Assembly (NCBI GenBank): GCA_021324635.1
Contig: JAJPIS010000107.1
Location: forward strand, 124,001 to 188,000
Reading direction: 5' to 3'
Source of the DNA: Gemmatimonadota bacterium
GTDB lineage: Bacteria; Gemmatimonadota; Gemmatimonadetes; Gemmatimonadales; Gemmatimonadaceae
Length of the DNA stretch: 64,000 nucleotides
Below the pieces are notes generated by a model. That model did not search any database. It was given only the letters and a program-made list of their open reading frames with translations, and was not told the DNA's origin. Made by a program: the position numbers and the translations under genes. This document shows positions 8,937 to 19,339 of this stretch, in pieces (position 1 is the first letter of the stretch; the number at the start of each line of letters is the position of its first letter).

Positions 8937-10142
8937 GTGAGCGCCGTGGGCGTCGGCTCCCGCCTTTCCGGTGCGCCCGGTCGGGGTGTCCTGCGGGACG
9001 TTCGCGTCGACGGCGCGGCGACAGTGTACCGCCTCTACGACGTCGGCTTCGGGATCGACCTCGTCCAGGCCGCCGATCTGCTGGCGTCGAGCGCGCCCGA
9101 GCGCGTGCGTCCCAGCCGGGGCGAGGCACAGGCGATCCAGATCGCCAATCCGCCGGTGACGGTCGCCCTCGGGACGGAGCCGGTCGCGATTCCCGACGCC
9201 GCCGGTGAGGTCGAGGTCTCAGCCCGTATCTTCGACTTCGGCGTCGTCTCGATGCGAATCCGGATCCGCGCTGCGCCCAACCTCCCGTGGAGCGCGTACA
9301 CCGCCTTTGGCAACGCCGTCGATGTGGGGGTCGATCTCACGCCCGCCTTCGAGCGCCACCTGCGCGCGCTGCTCGATCGCATCCGACCGGCTGTGATCCG
9401 CCCCGCGATCGCGCCGGTGACCGAGGATTATGTGGTCTTTCGGATCGACGCCGTTCATGCGTTGCCGGCCGGAGAGGCGGATCCGGTCGGACAGGCGGGG
9501 CCCGACGGGGCGGTACCGCTCCCTCCGGCGAGCTGGGAGGACGAGGAGTTCGTCCCGCTGCTCCTCAACGAGCAGCGCCCGCTCTCGGCGACCGCTCGGC
9601 GCGAGCTGCTCCCCCACCGCTTCTCGTACTACCCCGATGACCTGACGATCCTGACCTGGGACAACGCGCTCGTCGTCGAGCCGTCGCCGGCGGACACCGA
9701 CGTGCAGTACATTCTCGAGTTCGCGAACGCGCAGTTGCTCGAGCTGCGGGTCTACGACGCCCTGCTCGACGCCGAGTTGCCGGCGATGTACGATCGGATC
9801 GCGTCCAGCCGCCCTCGTCGGCTCGCCGTGCTTCAGCGCCGCTACGCACGCTTGCTCGCCGACTTGCAGGCACTGGTGGCCGATTCGACGGAGCTGGTCG
9901 AACGCGTCGAGAGTGCGTTCAAGGTCACCGATGATGTCTACCTGGCGCGCATCTATACGGCAGCGCTCGACATCTTCCGCGGCCGGGAGTGGCGGGCGGG
10001 GATCGATCGCAAGTTGGCGATCATCCGCGAGACGTACGCGATGTTGAACGCTGAATCGCAGGCGGCGCGAGCCGAGGCACTCGAGGTGCTGATCGTCGCG
10101 CTCATTACCGCCGAGCTGGTGCTGGCGGTGTTTCTGCGCTGA
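8937..10142 (+). CDS. RMD1/DUF155-like protein with C-terminal membrane anchor
   Basis: The 401-residue protein starts at GTG 8937, 25 bases after the transaminase. An N-terminal region contains ARIFDFGVVSMRIRI, similar to the FDFG(V)V strand of DUF155 proteins. The C-terminal part has YPDDLTILTWDNALVV, a helix-rich segment RIYTAALDIFRGREWRAGID, then KLAIIRETYAMLN and a final hydrophobic helix LEVLIVALITAELVLAVFL. That order (helical pair, R...L.....W...ID.KL..I...Y.ML, terminal TM helix) is the pattern of the RMD1/Sif2/YagE family. The family is best known from fungal sporulation and mitochondrial proteins, and its bacterial role is unknown. I see the motif order clearly, but the identification rests on pattern only. 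Confidence 0.65.
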   Translation: MSAVGVGSRLSGAPGRGVLRDVRVDGAATVYRLYDVGFGIDLVQAADLLASSAPERVRPSRGEAQAIQIANPPVTVALGTEPVAIPDAAGEVEVSARIFDFGVVSMRIRIRAAPNLPWSAYTAFGNAVDVGVDLTPAFERHLRALLDRIRPAVIRPAIAPVTEDYVVFRIDAVHALPAGEADPVGQAGPDGAVPLPPASWEDEEFVPLLLNEQRPLSATARRELLPHRFSYYPDDLTILTWDNALVVEPSPADTDVQYILEFANAQLLELRVYDALLDAELPAMYDRIASSRPRRLAVLQRRYARLLADLQALVADSTELVERVESAFKVTDDVYLARIYTAALDIFRGREWRAGIDRKLAIIRETYAMLNAESQAARAEALEVLIVALITAELVLAVFLR

Positions 10143-10161
10143 GGCCCGGAGATGAGGTCCG

Positions 10162-10920
10162 ATGGCGAGAGTTGCGGGGGAGGGCCGGGGGGCAGGGCGT
10201 GCGCAGGCAATCGCGGTGGCGTGCGCGGTCGCGTGGGTGGTCGCGTGGGTGGTCGCGTGGGCGGTGTCCCTCGAGCCGATGGAGGCGCGGGCGCAGCCGC
10301 GACCGACTCGGTGCGAGCCGGTTAGCCGTCGGGATGCGGTGCTCCCGGGCGCGCTCATCGACACCGGCCAATACGTCCTGACCCTGGTCGCGACGACGGG
10401 GCGATCGCAGGGCGCGTCCGTCCGTGGGAATCTCTGGCTCCGATCGACCACCGAGGCGCACGATAGCCTCGTCGTGGCCGGGGTCCGGCGGCCGGTCCGC
10501 GATACCGCGCGCGTGCCGCTGTACGGCGCTCTGACGGTCGACCTCGCCGGCGTCAGCGCGCCCGTGCCGTACGGCGGCGCGGTCGTCCCCGACCCGCGTT
10601 CGTTCGACCCGCGCCGGCCTGGCGTGATCGTCACCCGAAGGCTCGACTCGGCGGGAGGCAGCCTCGATTGGCAACTGTTGATCGCCACGCGCGCCAACGA
10701 CCGCCGCCGGTGCGACAGCGGCGGCCCCTGCATGGACCGCGCGCCCGACGACGGGCCCGGCGTGGTCCTCGCCATCCACAAGCACGACGGCGGTGGCTTT
10801 GCGGGATCGTGGCGGCCCGTCGCGGGCACCGAGACGGGCGGGTACTTCTGCGCCGAGCCGGTGCGGTACTACTCGCCATATCGAACCAAGCGAGTCGCCC
10901 TGCCGCCGCCCAGCCACTGA
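10162..10920 (+). CDS. Secreted protein of unknown function
   Basis: A 252-residue protein with a signal peptide whose hydrophobic core is partly made of a DNA repeat (VAWVVAWVVAWAV, encoded by three 12-base units), followed by an AxA-like cleavage region (MEARAQ). The mature part contains GNLWLRSTTEAHDSLVV, an RDTARVPLYGALTVDL strand pair and four cysteines (CEPVSRRD, RRRCDSGGPCMD, YFCAEPV), which suits an exported disulphide-bonded beta protein. A GAGGT Shine-Dalgarno lies just upstream of the ATG. It follows the DUF155-like gene by 19 bases. I recognise no domain. Confidence 0.65.
   Translation: MARVAGEGRGAGRAQAIAVACAVAWVVAWVVAWAVSLEPMEARAQPRPTRCEPVSRRDAVLPGALIDTGQYVLTLVATTGRSQGASVRGNLWLRSTTEAHDSLVVAGVRRPVRDTARVPLYGALTVDLAGVSAPVPYGGAVVPDPRSFDPRRPGVIVTRRLDSAGGSLDWQLLIATRANDRRRCDSGGPCMDRAPDDGPGVVLAIHKHDGGGFAGSWRPVAGTETGGYFCAEPVRYYSPYRTKRVALPPPSH
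10228..10263 (+). repeat. Three 12-base tandem repeats inside a signal peptide
   Basis: The unit gtcgcgtgggtg occurs twice exactly and a third time with one change. It encodes VAWV repeats in the hydrophobic core of the secreted protein at 10162. Twelve bases keep the frame, so copy-number change would lengthen or shorten the signal peptide without breaking the gene. Confidence 0.85.
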
Positions 10921-10933
10921 GCGCGATCGGGCC

Positions 10934-12820
10934 TCAGCCCTCGGTGCTGACCTGCTTGGCCGCGACCGCCGGAAGCTCGAACCAGAAGGTGGTCAACACG
11001 CCCGGGTCGGAGGTGACGCCGATCCGGCCCCCGTGCTGTTCCACGATCGCCTTGGAGATCGCCAGCCCCAGGCCAGTCCCGCCCCGTTGCCGGCGGTCGG
11101 ACCCATCGAGCTGCTGGAACCGCGCGAACAGCCGGTCGAGGTCCCGCGGGGCGATTCCGGGCCCCGGGTTCTCGACCACGAACCGAACCGGCGCCCGGCC
11201 GAGCCGCACACGCTCGGCGAGCGCCCCGTTGGTCGGTTCCACCGGGATCGCCCGAACGCGCACGACGGACCGGGCGGGACAGAACTTGACCGCGTTGGAC
11301 AGGAGGTTCGTCAACACCTGAAGGACACGGTCCCGGTCGCCCTCGAAGGTGCGATGGGCCTCGACCTGTTCCTCGATCCGCACGTCGTACTCGTCGGCGA
11401 GGCCGCGGATGCCGTCGACGGCGGTCCGCACGAGCTCGGCCGGGATCAGGGCAGCGGTGCGCAGCTCGAGCTTTCCCGCCTCGATCTTGTCGAGGTCGAG
11501 CATCTCGTTGATGAGGCGGATCAATCGATCGGTGTTGCCACACGCGATTCGCACGAGGCCCTGCGCCTGGGTCGACAGCGCTCCCGCGACTCCGCCCTCC
11601 AGCAGGCCGAGTGACCCGCGGATCGATGTGAGCGGCGTCCGCAGCTCGTGGGAGACCGTCGAGACGAACTCCGACTTCAATCGGTCGAGCCGCTTCCAGT
11701 CGCTGATGTCGCGCATGATCGTCGAGATGAACCAGACCCCGCCCTGAGCAGAGGGATGCGCGATCACGACCTGGGAGACGGGAATCTCGCATCCGTCGAC
11801 GCCCTCGAGCACGCTCTCGCCGCGCCAGGTGCCCTCGCGGGACGCGTGCGGCAGCACCTCGGTGAGCTGGCGCTCGCGCTCGCGCGCGGGGAAGACGGAC
11901 TCCACCCGCCGGGTCGTGATGTCCTCGCGCTCATCGATCCCCGCCATGCGCCGGCCCGCGGGATTCAGATAGACGCAGTAGCCGTTCGCGTCACTGATGC
12001 CGACGAAGTCGCTCGTCGCTTCCAGAGTAGCGGCGAGGCGCCGCTGCGCGTCCTCGGCCCGCCGCTGATCCGTGACATTCCGGAACCAGCCCTGGAGCTC
12101 CCGATCGGCACCGTGCATGGTCCGGCAGGTGACGCGTCCCGTGAGCACGAGTCGCCGCCGGTCGTGGCCGACGAACACGGCGTCGACGGGGACACCGGCC
12201 GGGTGATTGCCGGCGAGCGCCTCCGCGACGGCGCGGTCGAAGGCGTCCCGAAATTCGGCGGCGACCACGTCACCGATCCGCACTCCCGCGACGTCCGCCG
12301 GGGCGTAGTCCAGCGCCTCCCGCCAGGTCTTGTTCACGAACTGGATGGTGCCGTCCGCGGCCGCCGTGAAGACGAGATCGTGCGACTGGTCGAGCACGTT
12401 GCGGAGTCGCTCCTCACTCGCCAGGCTCTCCCGTTCGGCCCGCTTCCGCTCCAACGCGTACCGGATCGCCCGCTCGAGGAGCCACGGGTCGAGGCGTGAC
12501 TTCTCGATGTAGTCGGCCGCGCCGGCGCGCATCGCCGCCTCGTCGTCCCTCCGATCGCCGGCGCCGGTGACCAGGATCACGGGCCCCTGACACCGGCGCC
12601 CGTCGGCGAGGAGCTCGACGCCCGTGTGCGCACCGAGCCGATAGTCCACGAGATACACGTCGTGCGTGTCCGCGCGCACGGCTGCCGCGCCCTCGTCGTA
12701 TGTCCGCGCCCAGTCGACGGAGTAGCGGCGCGTGGGGATCTCCGCCAGGAGCCCGCGCGTCAGCACGAAGTCATCCTGATCATCGTCGATGATCAGGACG
12801 CGGAGGGCTGCGTCAGCCAT
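10934..12820 (-). CDS. Hybrid sensor kinase: N-terminal receiver, two PAS domains, HisKA-HATPase
   Basis: The start ATG 12820 gives a protein beginning MADAALRVLIIDDD, directly the first strand of a receiver domain; an earlier in-frame start would put it inside the upstream kinase gene. Domains in order are: a receiver with acidic pocket and phospho-acceptor D59 (VYLVDYRLG); two PAS domains (SHDLVFTAAADGTIQFVNKT, and TSDFVGISDANGYCVYLNPA, which ends in a PAC-like segment before IMRDISDWKRLD); a HisKA with H391 (SHELRTPLTS); and a HATPase with N box (NLLSNAVKF), a G1-type box (VENPGPGIAP) and G2 (GGTGLGLAISKAI). It lacks membrane segments, so it is cytosolic. The receiver may take phosphate from the kinase upstream, 34 bases away. 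Confidence 0.92.
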   Translation of the reverse strand: MADAALRVLIIDDDQDDFVLTRGLLAEIPTRRYSVDWARTYDEGAAAVRADTHDVYLVDYRLGAHTGVELLADGRRCQGPVILVTGAGDRRDDEAAMRAGAADYIEKSRLDPWLLERAIRYALERKRAERESLASEERLRNVLDQSHDLVFTAAADGTIQFVNKTWREALDYAPADVAGVRIGDVVAAEFRDAFDRAVAEALAGNHPAGVPVDAVFVGHDRRRLVLTGRVTCRTMHGADRELQGWFRNVTDQRRAEDAQRRLAATLEATSDFVGISDANGYCVYLNPAGRRMAGIDEREDITTRRVESVFPARERERQLTEVLPHASREGTWRGESVLEGVDGCEIPVSQVVIAHPSAQGGVWFISTIMRDISDWKRLDRLKSEFVSTVSHELRTPLTSIRGSLGLLEGGVAGALSTQAQGLVRIACGNTDRLIRLINEMLDLDKIEAGKLELRTAALIPAELVRTAVDGIRGLADEYDVRIEEQVEAHRTFEGDRDRVLQVLTNLLSNAVKFCPARSVVRVRAIPVEPTNGALAERVRLGRAPVRFVVENPGPGIAPRDLDRLFARFQQLDGSDRRQRGGTGLGLAISKAIVEQHGGRIGVTSDPGVLTTFWFELPAVAAKQVSTEG

Positions 12821-12854
12821 GATCGCGACGAGGTCCTGCCCGACGGCGCATCGG

Positions 12855-14315
12855 CTATGCGGCGCGCGATCGGCCCGGAGGAGAGATCGACGGACGCACC
12901 CGGCCCGCTCGGGCGCCCGGCCGCCCTGCATCGGCGGGGAAGGATGCGGTGAAGATGGAGCCCTGACCGGGGGTGCTCGTGGCCGTGATCGTACCGCCGT
13001 GTCGAGCGGCGATCTTGCGGCAGATCGCGAGTCCCATCCCGGTCCCTTCGTACTCGCTGCGGCCGTGCAGGCGCTGGAACGGAACGAAGATGCGATGCAG
13101 CGACTCCGCGTCGATGCCGATGCCGTTGTCCGCGACGACGATCGCCCACATCGCGCCGCTCGGCCCGTCCCGGCGCTCCCCGCGCACGGTCACGACCGGG
13201 GGCACGCCGGGCCGATGGAACTTGAGGGCGTTCCCGACCAGGTTTTGCAGCAGTTGCCGCATCTGCATCGCGTCGGCGGTGACTTCGGGCAGCGGCCCGG
13301 CCACCACCTCACCACGCGTCATGCCGATCCGGGCCTCGAGGTCGGCGATGACCTCGCGCGCGACCTGCGTCAGATCGACCGGACCGAAGGCACACGCCGC
13401 CGCTGACACCCGCGCGTACGCGAGGAGGTCGTCGATCAGTGTCTGCATCCGCTCGGTGGCGCGCACGGCGCGACTCAGGCAGTCGGCGGCCTCTGGCGCC
13501 AGCTCCTCACCAGCGAGCCGCCTCGCCCGATCCGCAAATGCCTGGACCTTCCGGAGCGGCTCCTGGAGATCGTGGGAGGCGATGCTCGCGAACTCCTCGA
13601 GCTGGGCATTCGACTGGGCCAGCTCCTCGGCGACCTGCCGCGCTTCCGCTTCCGCCAGCCGAAGCGCGGCGTCGGCCCGGGTCCGGGCACCGAGCTCGCG
13701 CGTGATGCTGACCACGCTCACGGCACCGAACAGGATCGACAGGACTGTGCCCAGCCCGATGGTCAGGTCGGCCCGGGCCGCACTGGCGTCAGCGACTTCC
13801 ATGCGATCCGCCAATAGGCCCTGCTCCTCGCGGCGCATTGCGAGGACCTGTCGCCGGATCTCGTCCGTGATGCGCTCGTTCTCCAGGGCCGCGCTCCCGA
13901 ACTCGCGCTGACCCGGCCGGCCCGCCATCCGCGCGAGCCGCTCGCGCGCGAGCATCGCGAGCTCCTGCTGGACGAGTCGGCTCAGCGTGTCGAGACGCGC
14001 TTGCTGCCTCGGATTGTCGCTCGTCAGTCGGCGGAGGGTCGACGTGGCCCGCTGAAGGTCGGCGTCGGCGGTTCGGTACGGCGCCGTCGCCCGCGCATCC
14101 CCGGTGAGGACGTACGCCCCGGTGCCCAGCTCGACGCCGCGCAGACGGCTGAGCGTGAAGTCAAGCGTGTCGATCACCTGATAGGTGTGCATGACCCAGG
14201 CGGCGTCCGCGCGGGCGCCCCGGGCGCTCCGCCACCCGGCGCCCGCCACTCCGGCGAGCAGCACCAACCCGACGCCGTAGCCGAGCGCGAGTCGCCGGGG
14301 CAGGGAAAGAGCCAT
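12855..14315 (-). CDS. CHASE3-type membrane sensor histidine kinase
   Basis: The 486-residue kinase has an N-terminal membrane helix (ALGYGVGLVLLAGVAGAG) and a periplasmic helical region with the CHASE3 look (SRLRGVELGTGAYVLTGD). A second membrane helix near 190-205 leads to a coiled linker rich in AEAEARQVAEEL. HisKA follows with H248 (IASHDLQEPLRKVQAF, the phytochrome-like subtype), then a HATPase with N box (NLVGNALKFHRP), G1 (VADNGIGID) and G2 (GTGMGLAICRKIAARHGG). The sensed signal is unknown. It lies directly upstream of the receiver-PAS kinase on the same strand, and no DNA-binding response regulator adjoins the pair. Confidence 0.92.
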   Translation of the reverse strand: MALSLPRRLALGYGVGLVLLAGVAGAGWRSARGARADAAWVMHTYQVIDTLDFTLSRLRGVELGTGAYVLTGDARATAPYRTADADLQRATSTLRRLTSDNPRQQARLDTLSRLVQQELAMLARERLARMAGRPGQREFGSAALENERITDEIRRQVLAMRREEQGLLADRMEVADASAARADLTIGLGTVLSILFGAVSVVSITRELGARTRADAALRLAEAEARQVAEELAQSNAQLEEFASIASHDLQEPLRKVQAFADRARRLAGEELAPEAADCLSRAVRATERMQTLIDDLLAYARVSAAACAFGPVDLTQVAREVIADLEARIGMTRGEVVAGPLPEVTADAMQMRQLLQNLVGNALKFHRPGVPPVVTVRGERRDGPSGAMWAIVVADNGIGIDAESLHRIFVPFQRLHGRSEYEGTGMGLAICRKIAARHGGTITATSTPGQGSIFTASFPADAGRPGARAGRVRPSISPPGRSRAA

Positions 14316-14354
14316 CTGCTCCCGACGACCGCTCCCGGTGGGGAGTAAAACGTC

Positions 14355-14912
14355 CTACCGCGCTGCCCGCACGGTGGGCTGGAGCTCCGGGTGCCCGACG
14401 TACCGCCCGATACTGCGCTGGACCTCCTCCCGCGCGGCCGCGCTGCCCTCCCAGCCGACCACCTGTACCCGCTTCCCTTCGAGGTCCTTGTAGATCTCGA
14501 AGAAGTGCGCGATCTCCCGGAGCGTATGACTCGGCAGGTCGGTGTACTCGGAGAACTCGTTCTGGAAGGGGTCCTCAGCCGGAACCGCCAGCACTTTGTC
14601 ATCGTGCTCGCCGCGGTCGAGCATTCGGAGCAGGCCGATCGGCCGGGCGTCGATGAGGCACCCGGTGAAGGTCGGCTCGGTCGTGAGCACGAGGATGTCG
14701 CACGGGTCGCCGTCCTCGGCCAGGGTCTGGGGAATGAAACCGTAGTCCCCAGGGTAGTGCACCGCGGAGTAGAGGAGACGGTCCAGCCGGAACAGCCCGC
14801 TGGCCTTGTCCAGCTCGTACTTGTTGCGGCTGCGGCTCGGGATCTCGACCACGGCCAGGACCTCGTGGGGCGCGTCCTTGCCGGCCGGGAGATCGTGCCA
14901 GGGGTGGATCAT
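14355..14912 (-). CDS. ppa: Inorganic pyrophosphatase
   Basis: From ATG 14912 (MIHPWHDLPAGKDAPHEVLA) this is a 185-residue family I soluble pyrophosphatase. The signature DGDPCDILVL carries the three metal-binding aspartates. Active-site neighbours are also visible: EIPSRSRNKYELD, YPGDYGFIPQT, and FFEIYKDLEGK. It hydrolyses PPi to two phosphates in the cytoplasm and so pulls biosynthetic reactions forward. The ORF extends upstream to 14951, but the internal start fits the family's usual N-terminus. It lies 39 bases from the membrane kinase and diverges from tatA. Confidence 0.95.
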   Translation of the reverse strand: MIHPWHDLPAGKDAPHEVLAVVEIPSRSRNKYELDKASGLFRLDRLLYSAVHYPGDYGFIPQTLAEDGDPCDILVLTTEPTFTGCLIDARPIGLLRMLDRGEHDDKVLAVPAEDPFQNEFSEYTDLPSHTLREIAHFFEIYKDLEGKRVQVVGWEGSAAAREEVQRSIGRYVGHPELQPTVRAAR

Positions 14913-15012
14913 CGGGGGGCCGCGGCCGGAGAGGCGGATGCGCGTGCGCACGGCCCCGGCCGGCCGCCCCGGGTATTAGCATTCACAGTCAGAGTCCGCA
15001 CGAGGGAGACGC

Positions 15013-15276
15013 ATGTTTGGCGAAATCGGAATCGAGAAGATCCTTCTCATCCTGGTCGTGGTGCTGTTGCTGTTCGGCGCGAAGCGCATTCCCGAGATCG
15101 GCTCATCGCTCGGCCGTGGCATCCGCGAGTTCAAGCGTAGCATCAGCGACCTCCAGAACGACGTGCACGCCGAGGTGAGCCCACGCGACAGCCGGGTGGT
15201 GACCCCGCCGTCCGATGCGACGCCGGTGCCGCGACCGGACGAGGTGCGCTCCGAGCCCAAGCGGCTGCTGGGGTGA
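15013..15276 (+). CDS. tatA: Sec-independent protein translocase subunit TatA
   Basis: The 87-residue protein has the TatA/B pattern: a short N-terminal helix (IEKILLILVVVLLLFGA), the FGAKRIPEIG hinge and an amphipathic helix SSLGRGIREFKRSI, then a polar tail. It forms the pore of the twin-arginine pathway that exports folded proteins. The FG-K-hinge and short length suggest TatA rather than TatB. A strong Shine-Dalgarno (GAGGGAGA) lies 5 bases before the ATG. It diverges from ppa, with 100 bases between the starts. tatC is not in the window. Confidence 0.93.
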   Translation: MFGEIGIEKILLILVVVLLLFGAKRIPEIGSSLGRGIREFKRSISDLQNDVHAEVSPRDSRVVTPPSDATPVPRPDEVRSEPKRLLG

Positions 15277-15286
15277 AGATAGCGCG

Positions 15287-17050
15287 TCACCCGGCGCGCT
15301 CGGGACCCCAGCGCCGGAGCCGGCGGCTGGCCTGATAGGGGAAGACGTCGAGGATCTCTCCCGTGCGCAGGCGCGCCTGCATGTCGCGCCAGTACCGGAC
15401 GCTCAACAGATCGCTGTGCGCGTCGAGGAACGCGTCACGTAATGCCCCCGGCGGAACGAGGAAGGAGCGAAACTCTTCCGGAAATACATCGCCCTCGCCG
15501 ACGTAGAATGCCGGCTCGGCCGCCCATTCATCCTCCTCGTGCACCGGCGGCGGCAAGTGGCGGAACTGACACTCCGCGAGCAGGGTCAGCTCGTCATAGT
15601 CGTAGCAGATCACGCGGCCGTGCCGGCTCACGCCAAAGTTCTTGAGCAGCATGTCGCCCGTGAAGATGTCGGCCCCGGCGAGGTCCTTGATCGCCTGACC
15701 GTAGTCCAGCACGGCATGGCGAGCCGCGCTGAGCGGCGCCGACTTGAGGAACAGGTTGAGGGGAGTGACCTTCCGCTCTGTGTACGCGTGCTGCACGACG
15801 ACACGGTCACCCGCGACGTGGACGGTCTCCGCGCAGGTCGCGAGCAGATGATCCAGCAGAGGGGTCGTGAAGCAGGTGACCGGGAACTCCAGGAACTCGA
15901 ACTCCTGGGCGTCGGCGAGCCGCCCCACCCGGTCCCGGACGAACACGAAATGGTACCGGTCCATGACCGCGCGCCTGGTGGTCGTCTTCGGCGGCGCGAA
16001 GCGGTCCTTGATGACTTTGACCACGACGTTGAACGAGGGGAGCGCAAAGACGCTCATGACCGTTCCCTCGTCCCCCTCGGCCGGCGCGAACCGCGCGTCC
16101 GGATGTTCCGCGAGGTGCCGCATCAGGCTGCGATACAGCTCGGTCTTCCCGTGCCGGTTGTAGCCGATCGCCGTGTACAGCTCGTCGATCCGCTTGTGTG
16201 GCATGATCGACCGCAGGAACACGACCAGCCCACCGGGGTCCTGGGTCTCGACCGAGAAGTAGGTCCAACTGACGCCGAACACGATACTCGCCTCGTCGGG
16301 CGTCGGCAGCACGGCGTCGATCACGATCCCCTCCGGCCGACGGGCGAGCGCGATGATCAGCGGGATCGCGCGGCGGCCGGAGCGCACACGGGCGACGAGA
16401 TACGCACCCTTGTTCCGATAGAAGGGGGCCCGCAAAACGTCGATGCCGTCGATCGGCGCGCCCGCGCAGCGGGCGATCAGGTCGGCGGCGACAATCTCGG
16501 CCGCCCGCGCCGCATCGCCCTCGGGATCGAGATAGCCGATGTCCCATGTCGGCACGGCGAGGATGCGTGCAATCGTCGACGCGTCGAACGCCGCGCATTC
16601 GACGGTCTCGTACAGGGCGCCAGGATCGGCGCGGCGCGGCCGAGCGGTCGACTCGACGAACGTCGTGAGGGGGTCACCCCCGATGGTGCCCTGGATCCGG
16701 CGCACGACGGAGTTGAAGAAGGTCTCCGCGATCTCGGCGTCCGCGCGCTCGCAGACGGCGGTGCCGTACGCCGCCTTGGCCTCCGCCCAGAACGGGGCCG
16801 CCCGGGTCCCGCCGAGCCGGGCCTTGATGTCCTGCACGGCGGTGGCGACAGCCAGCTTGTACAGCGCCAGCCGCTCGGCGCCGTCGCGCTGCACACCGGC
16901 CCAGTCCGCATCCTCGAAGCGCCCGCGCGCCCGCCGCGTGACGGCGCGGAAGGTGTGGTGATACGCGCCGAACGCGTCCAGCAACTGCGCAGCCACGTCC
17001 TGCGGTGTGGGATCCGTGCCTCGGTTGCTGGGCACTGGGGCGCTCCGCAT
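15287..17050 (-). CDS. aceK: Isocitrate dehydrogenase kinase/phosphatase
   Basis: I take ATG 17050 ([20 protein letters not shown]) as start, giving 587 residues against 578 in E. coli; the longer frame would run through the divergent icd gene. The N-terminal AceK regulatory domain contains [20 protein letters not shown]. The kinase/phosphatase domain has [18 protein letters not shown] with the ATP-binding lysine, and [20 protein letters not shown] with the catalytic aspartate-asparagine pair, close to E. coli AceK. The enzyme phosphorylates IDH on a serine to divert isocitrate into the glyoxylate bypass and reverses this as needed. In enterobacteria it sits in aceBAK; here it diverges from its own substrate gene, with 91 bases between the starts. 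Confidence 0.95.
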   Translation of the reverse strand: MRSAPVPSNRGTDPTPQDVAAQLLDAFGAYHHTFRAVTRRARGRFEDADWAGVQRDGAERLALYKLAVATAVQDIKARLGGTRAAPFWAEAKAAYGTAVCERADAEIAETFFNSVVRRIQGTIGGDPLTTFVESTARPRRADPGALYETVECAAFDASTIARILAVPTWDIGYLDPEGDAARAAEIVAADLIARCAGAPIDGIDVLRAPFYRNKGAYLVARVRSGRRAIPLIIALARRPEGIVIDAVLPTPDEASIVFGVSWTYFSVETQDPGGLVVFLRSIMPHKRIDELYTAIGYNRHGKTELYRSLMRHLAEHPDARFAPAEGDEGTVMSVFALPSFNVVVKVIKDRFAPPKTTTRRAVMDRYHFVFVRDRVGRLADAQEFEFLEFPVTCFTTPLLDHLLATCAETVHVAGDRVVVQHAYTERKVTPLNLFLKSAPLSAARHAVLDYGQAIKDLAGADIFTGDMLLKNFGVSRHGRVICYDYDELTLLAECQFRHLPPPVHEEDEWAAEPAFYVGEGDVFPEEFRSFLVPPGALRDAFLDAHSDLLSVRYWRDMQARLRTGEILDVFPYQASRRLRRWGPERAG

Positions 17051-17069
17051 ACTTCTCGCCGTCACCGGA

Positions 17070-17090
17070 GCGCCGTCGCACCGACGGCGC
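17070..17090. promoter_or_regulatory. Inverted repeat in the aceK-icd divergent spacer
   Basis: GCGCCGTCG and CGACGGCGC form a perfect 9-base inverted repeat with a 3-base spacer, 20 bases upstream of the aceK start and 52 upstream of icd. It could be a regulator site that serves both genes, or a hairpin in the aceK leader. GC-rich spacers often contain chance palindromes, so this is tentative. Confidence 0.4.
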
Positions 17091-17141
17091 GCATCTCGCT
17101 CCTTCCTTCCGCGCGACCCGTCCGGTCGCCGCTCGAGTGCC

Positions 17142-18397
<1,256 letters not shown>

Positions 18398-18401
<4 letters not shown>

Positions 18402-19336
18402 CGCTGGTCGGCGCCTCGCCGGTCGTGGACGCGCTGACCGCGGAGGTCGTCGACTATGCGGGGCTCTTCCCGCCGGCCGCACTCGACATGGCCACCGCGG
18501 TTCGGCGCTACGCGGCGTATCTCGCGAGTGACGAGCGGGCGCTGCTCGGGCGGTTCGTCGTCCCGGTCGCGAGACTCGAGGAGTTCGAGCACGAGCTCGA
18601 GGCCGCGACGCGGGCGCTCCACACCGAGCCACGGACCGACATCGGCGCCAGGACCTGGCGGTTGGCCGCCCTCGCCGGTGACGACCCGCTCGCCGACTCG
18701 CGACGGATCGCCGCATTCAACGCCGCACAGCGAGCGGTGCGTGGAGGCCACGCCCTGATCGACACCGTCGAGACGCGAGCGGCGCGCACCGACGACGTGG
18801 TCACGGCGGCGGCACTGGCCCACGGCGGGCAGGTCGTCTTCGTCGAGGTGCCATCCACGGGAGAGCTGGATCCACTCCTCCCGGCAGTCGCGCGATACGG
18901 GCTCGGCGCGAAGGTCCGAACCGGCGGGGTCACTCCGGACGCCATCCCGCCGGCGGCTAGCGTGGCCCGGTTCCTCGTCGCCGCGTCATGCGCCCACGTC
19001 CCGTGCAAGGCGACCGCCGGGTTGCACCATGCGTTCCGGGGTCGATATCCGCTGACGTACGCGACCGACAGTCCACAGGCGATCATGCACGGCTTCGTGA
19101 ATGTGCTGCTCGCGGCCGCGCTGGTCCACGGCGGCGGGCAGGAGCGCGAGGCGGTCATGCTGCTCGACGAGATGGACCCGTCCGCGTTCGAGTTCGACGC
19201 GACCGAGGTCCGCTGGCGCCAGCATCGCATCGCCGCTGCGCAGCTCCGGGTCGCTCGGGCGGAGTTCATCAGGTCGTTCGGGTCCTGCTCGTTCGACGAG
19301 CCGGTGGAGACTCTCCGCGCGCGGCAGCTCCTGTAG
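18398..19336 (+). CDS. Uncharacterised protein coupled to icd and fahA
   Basis: Translation starts at GTG 18398, within the GTGA overlap with icd, and ends 3 bases before fumarylacetoacetase, so the three are almost certainly one operon. The 312-residue product opens with [20 protein letters not shown] and has a block of strand-like motifs ([41 protein letters not shown]) and [17 protein letters not shown]. The alternation of short strands with Gly-rich turns and a KxRTGG motif looks like an alpha/beta barrel, perhaps an aldolase-like enzyme, but I do not recognise the family. There is no signal peptide or membrane helix. A role linked to aromatic amino acid breakdown is only inferred from position. 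Confidence 0.75.
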
Positions 19337-19339
19337 CGC

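Noticed and set aside
9219-10829. 536-codon minus-strand frame across the DUF155-like gene and the secreted protein
   Set aside because: Runs through two plus-strand genes with signal and membrane features and has no domain.
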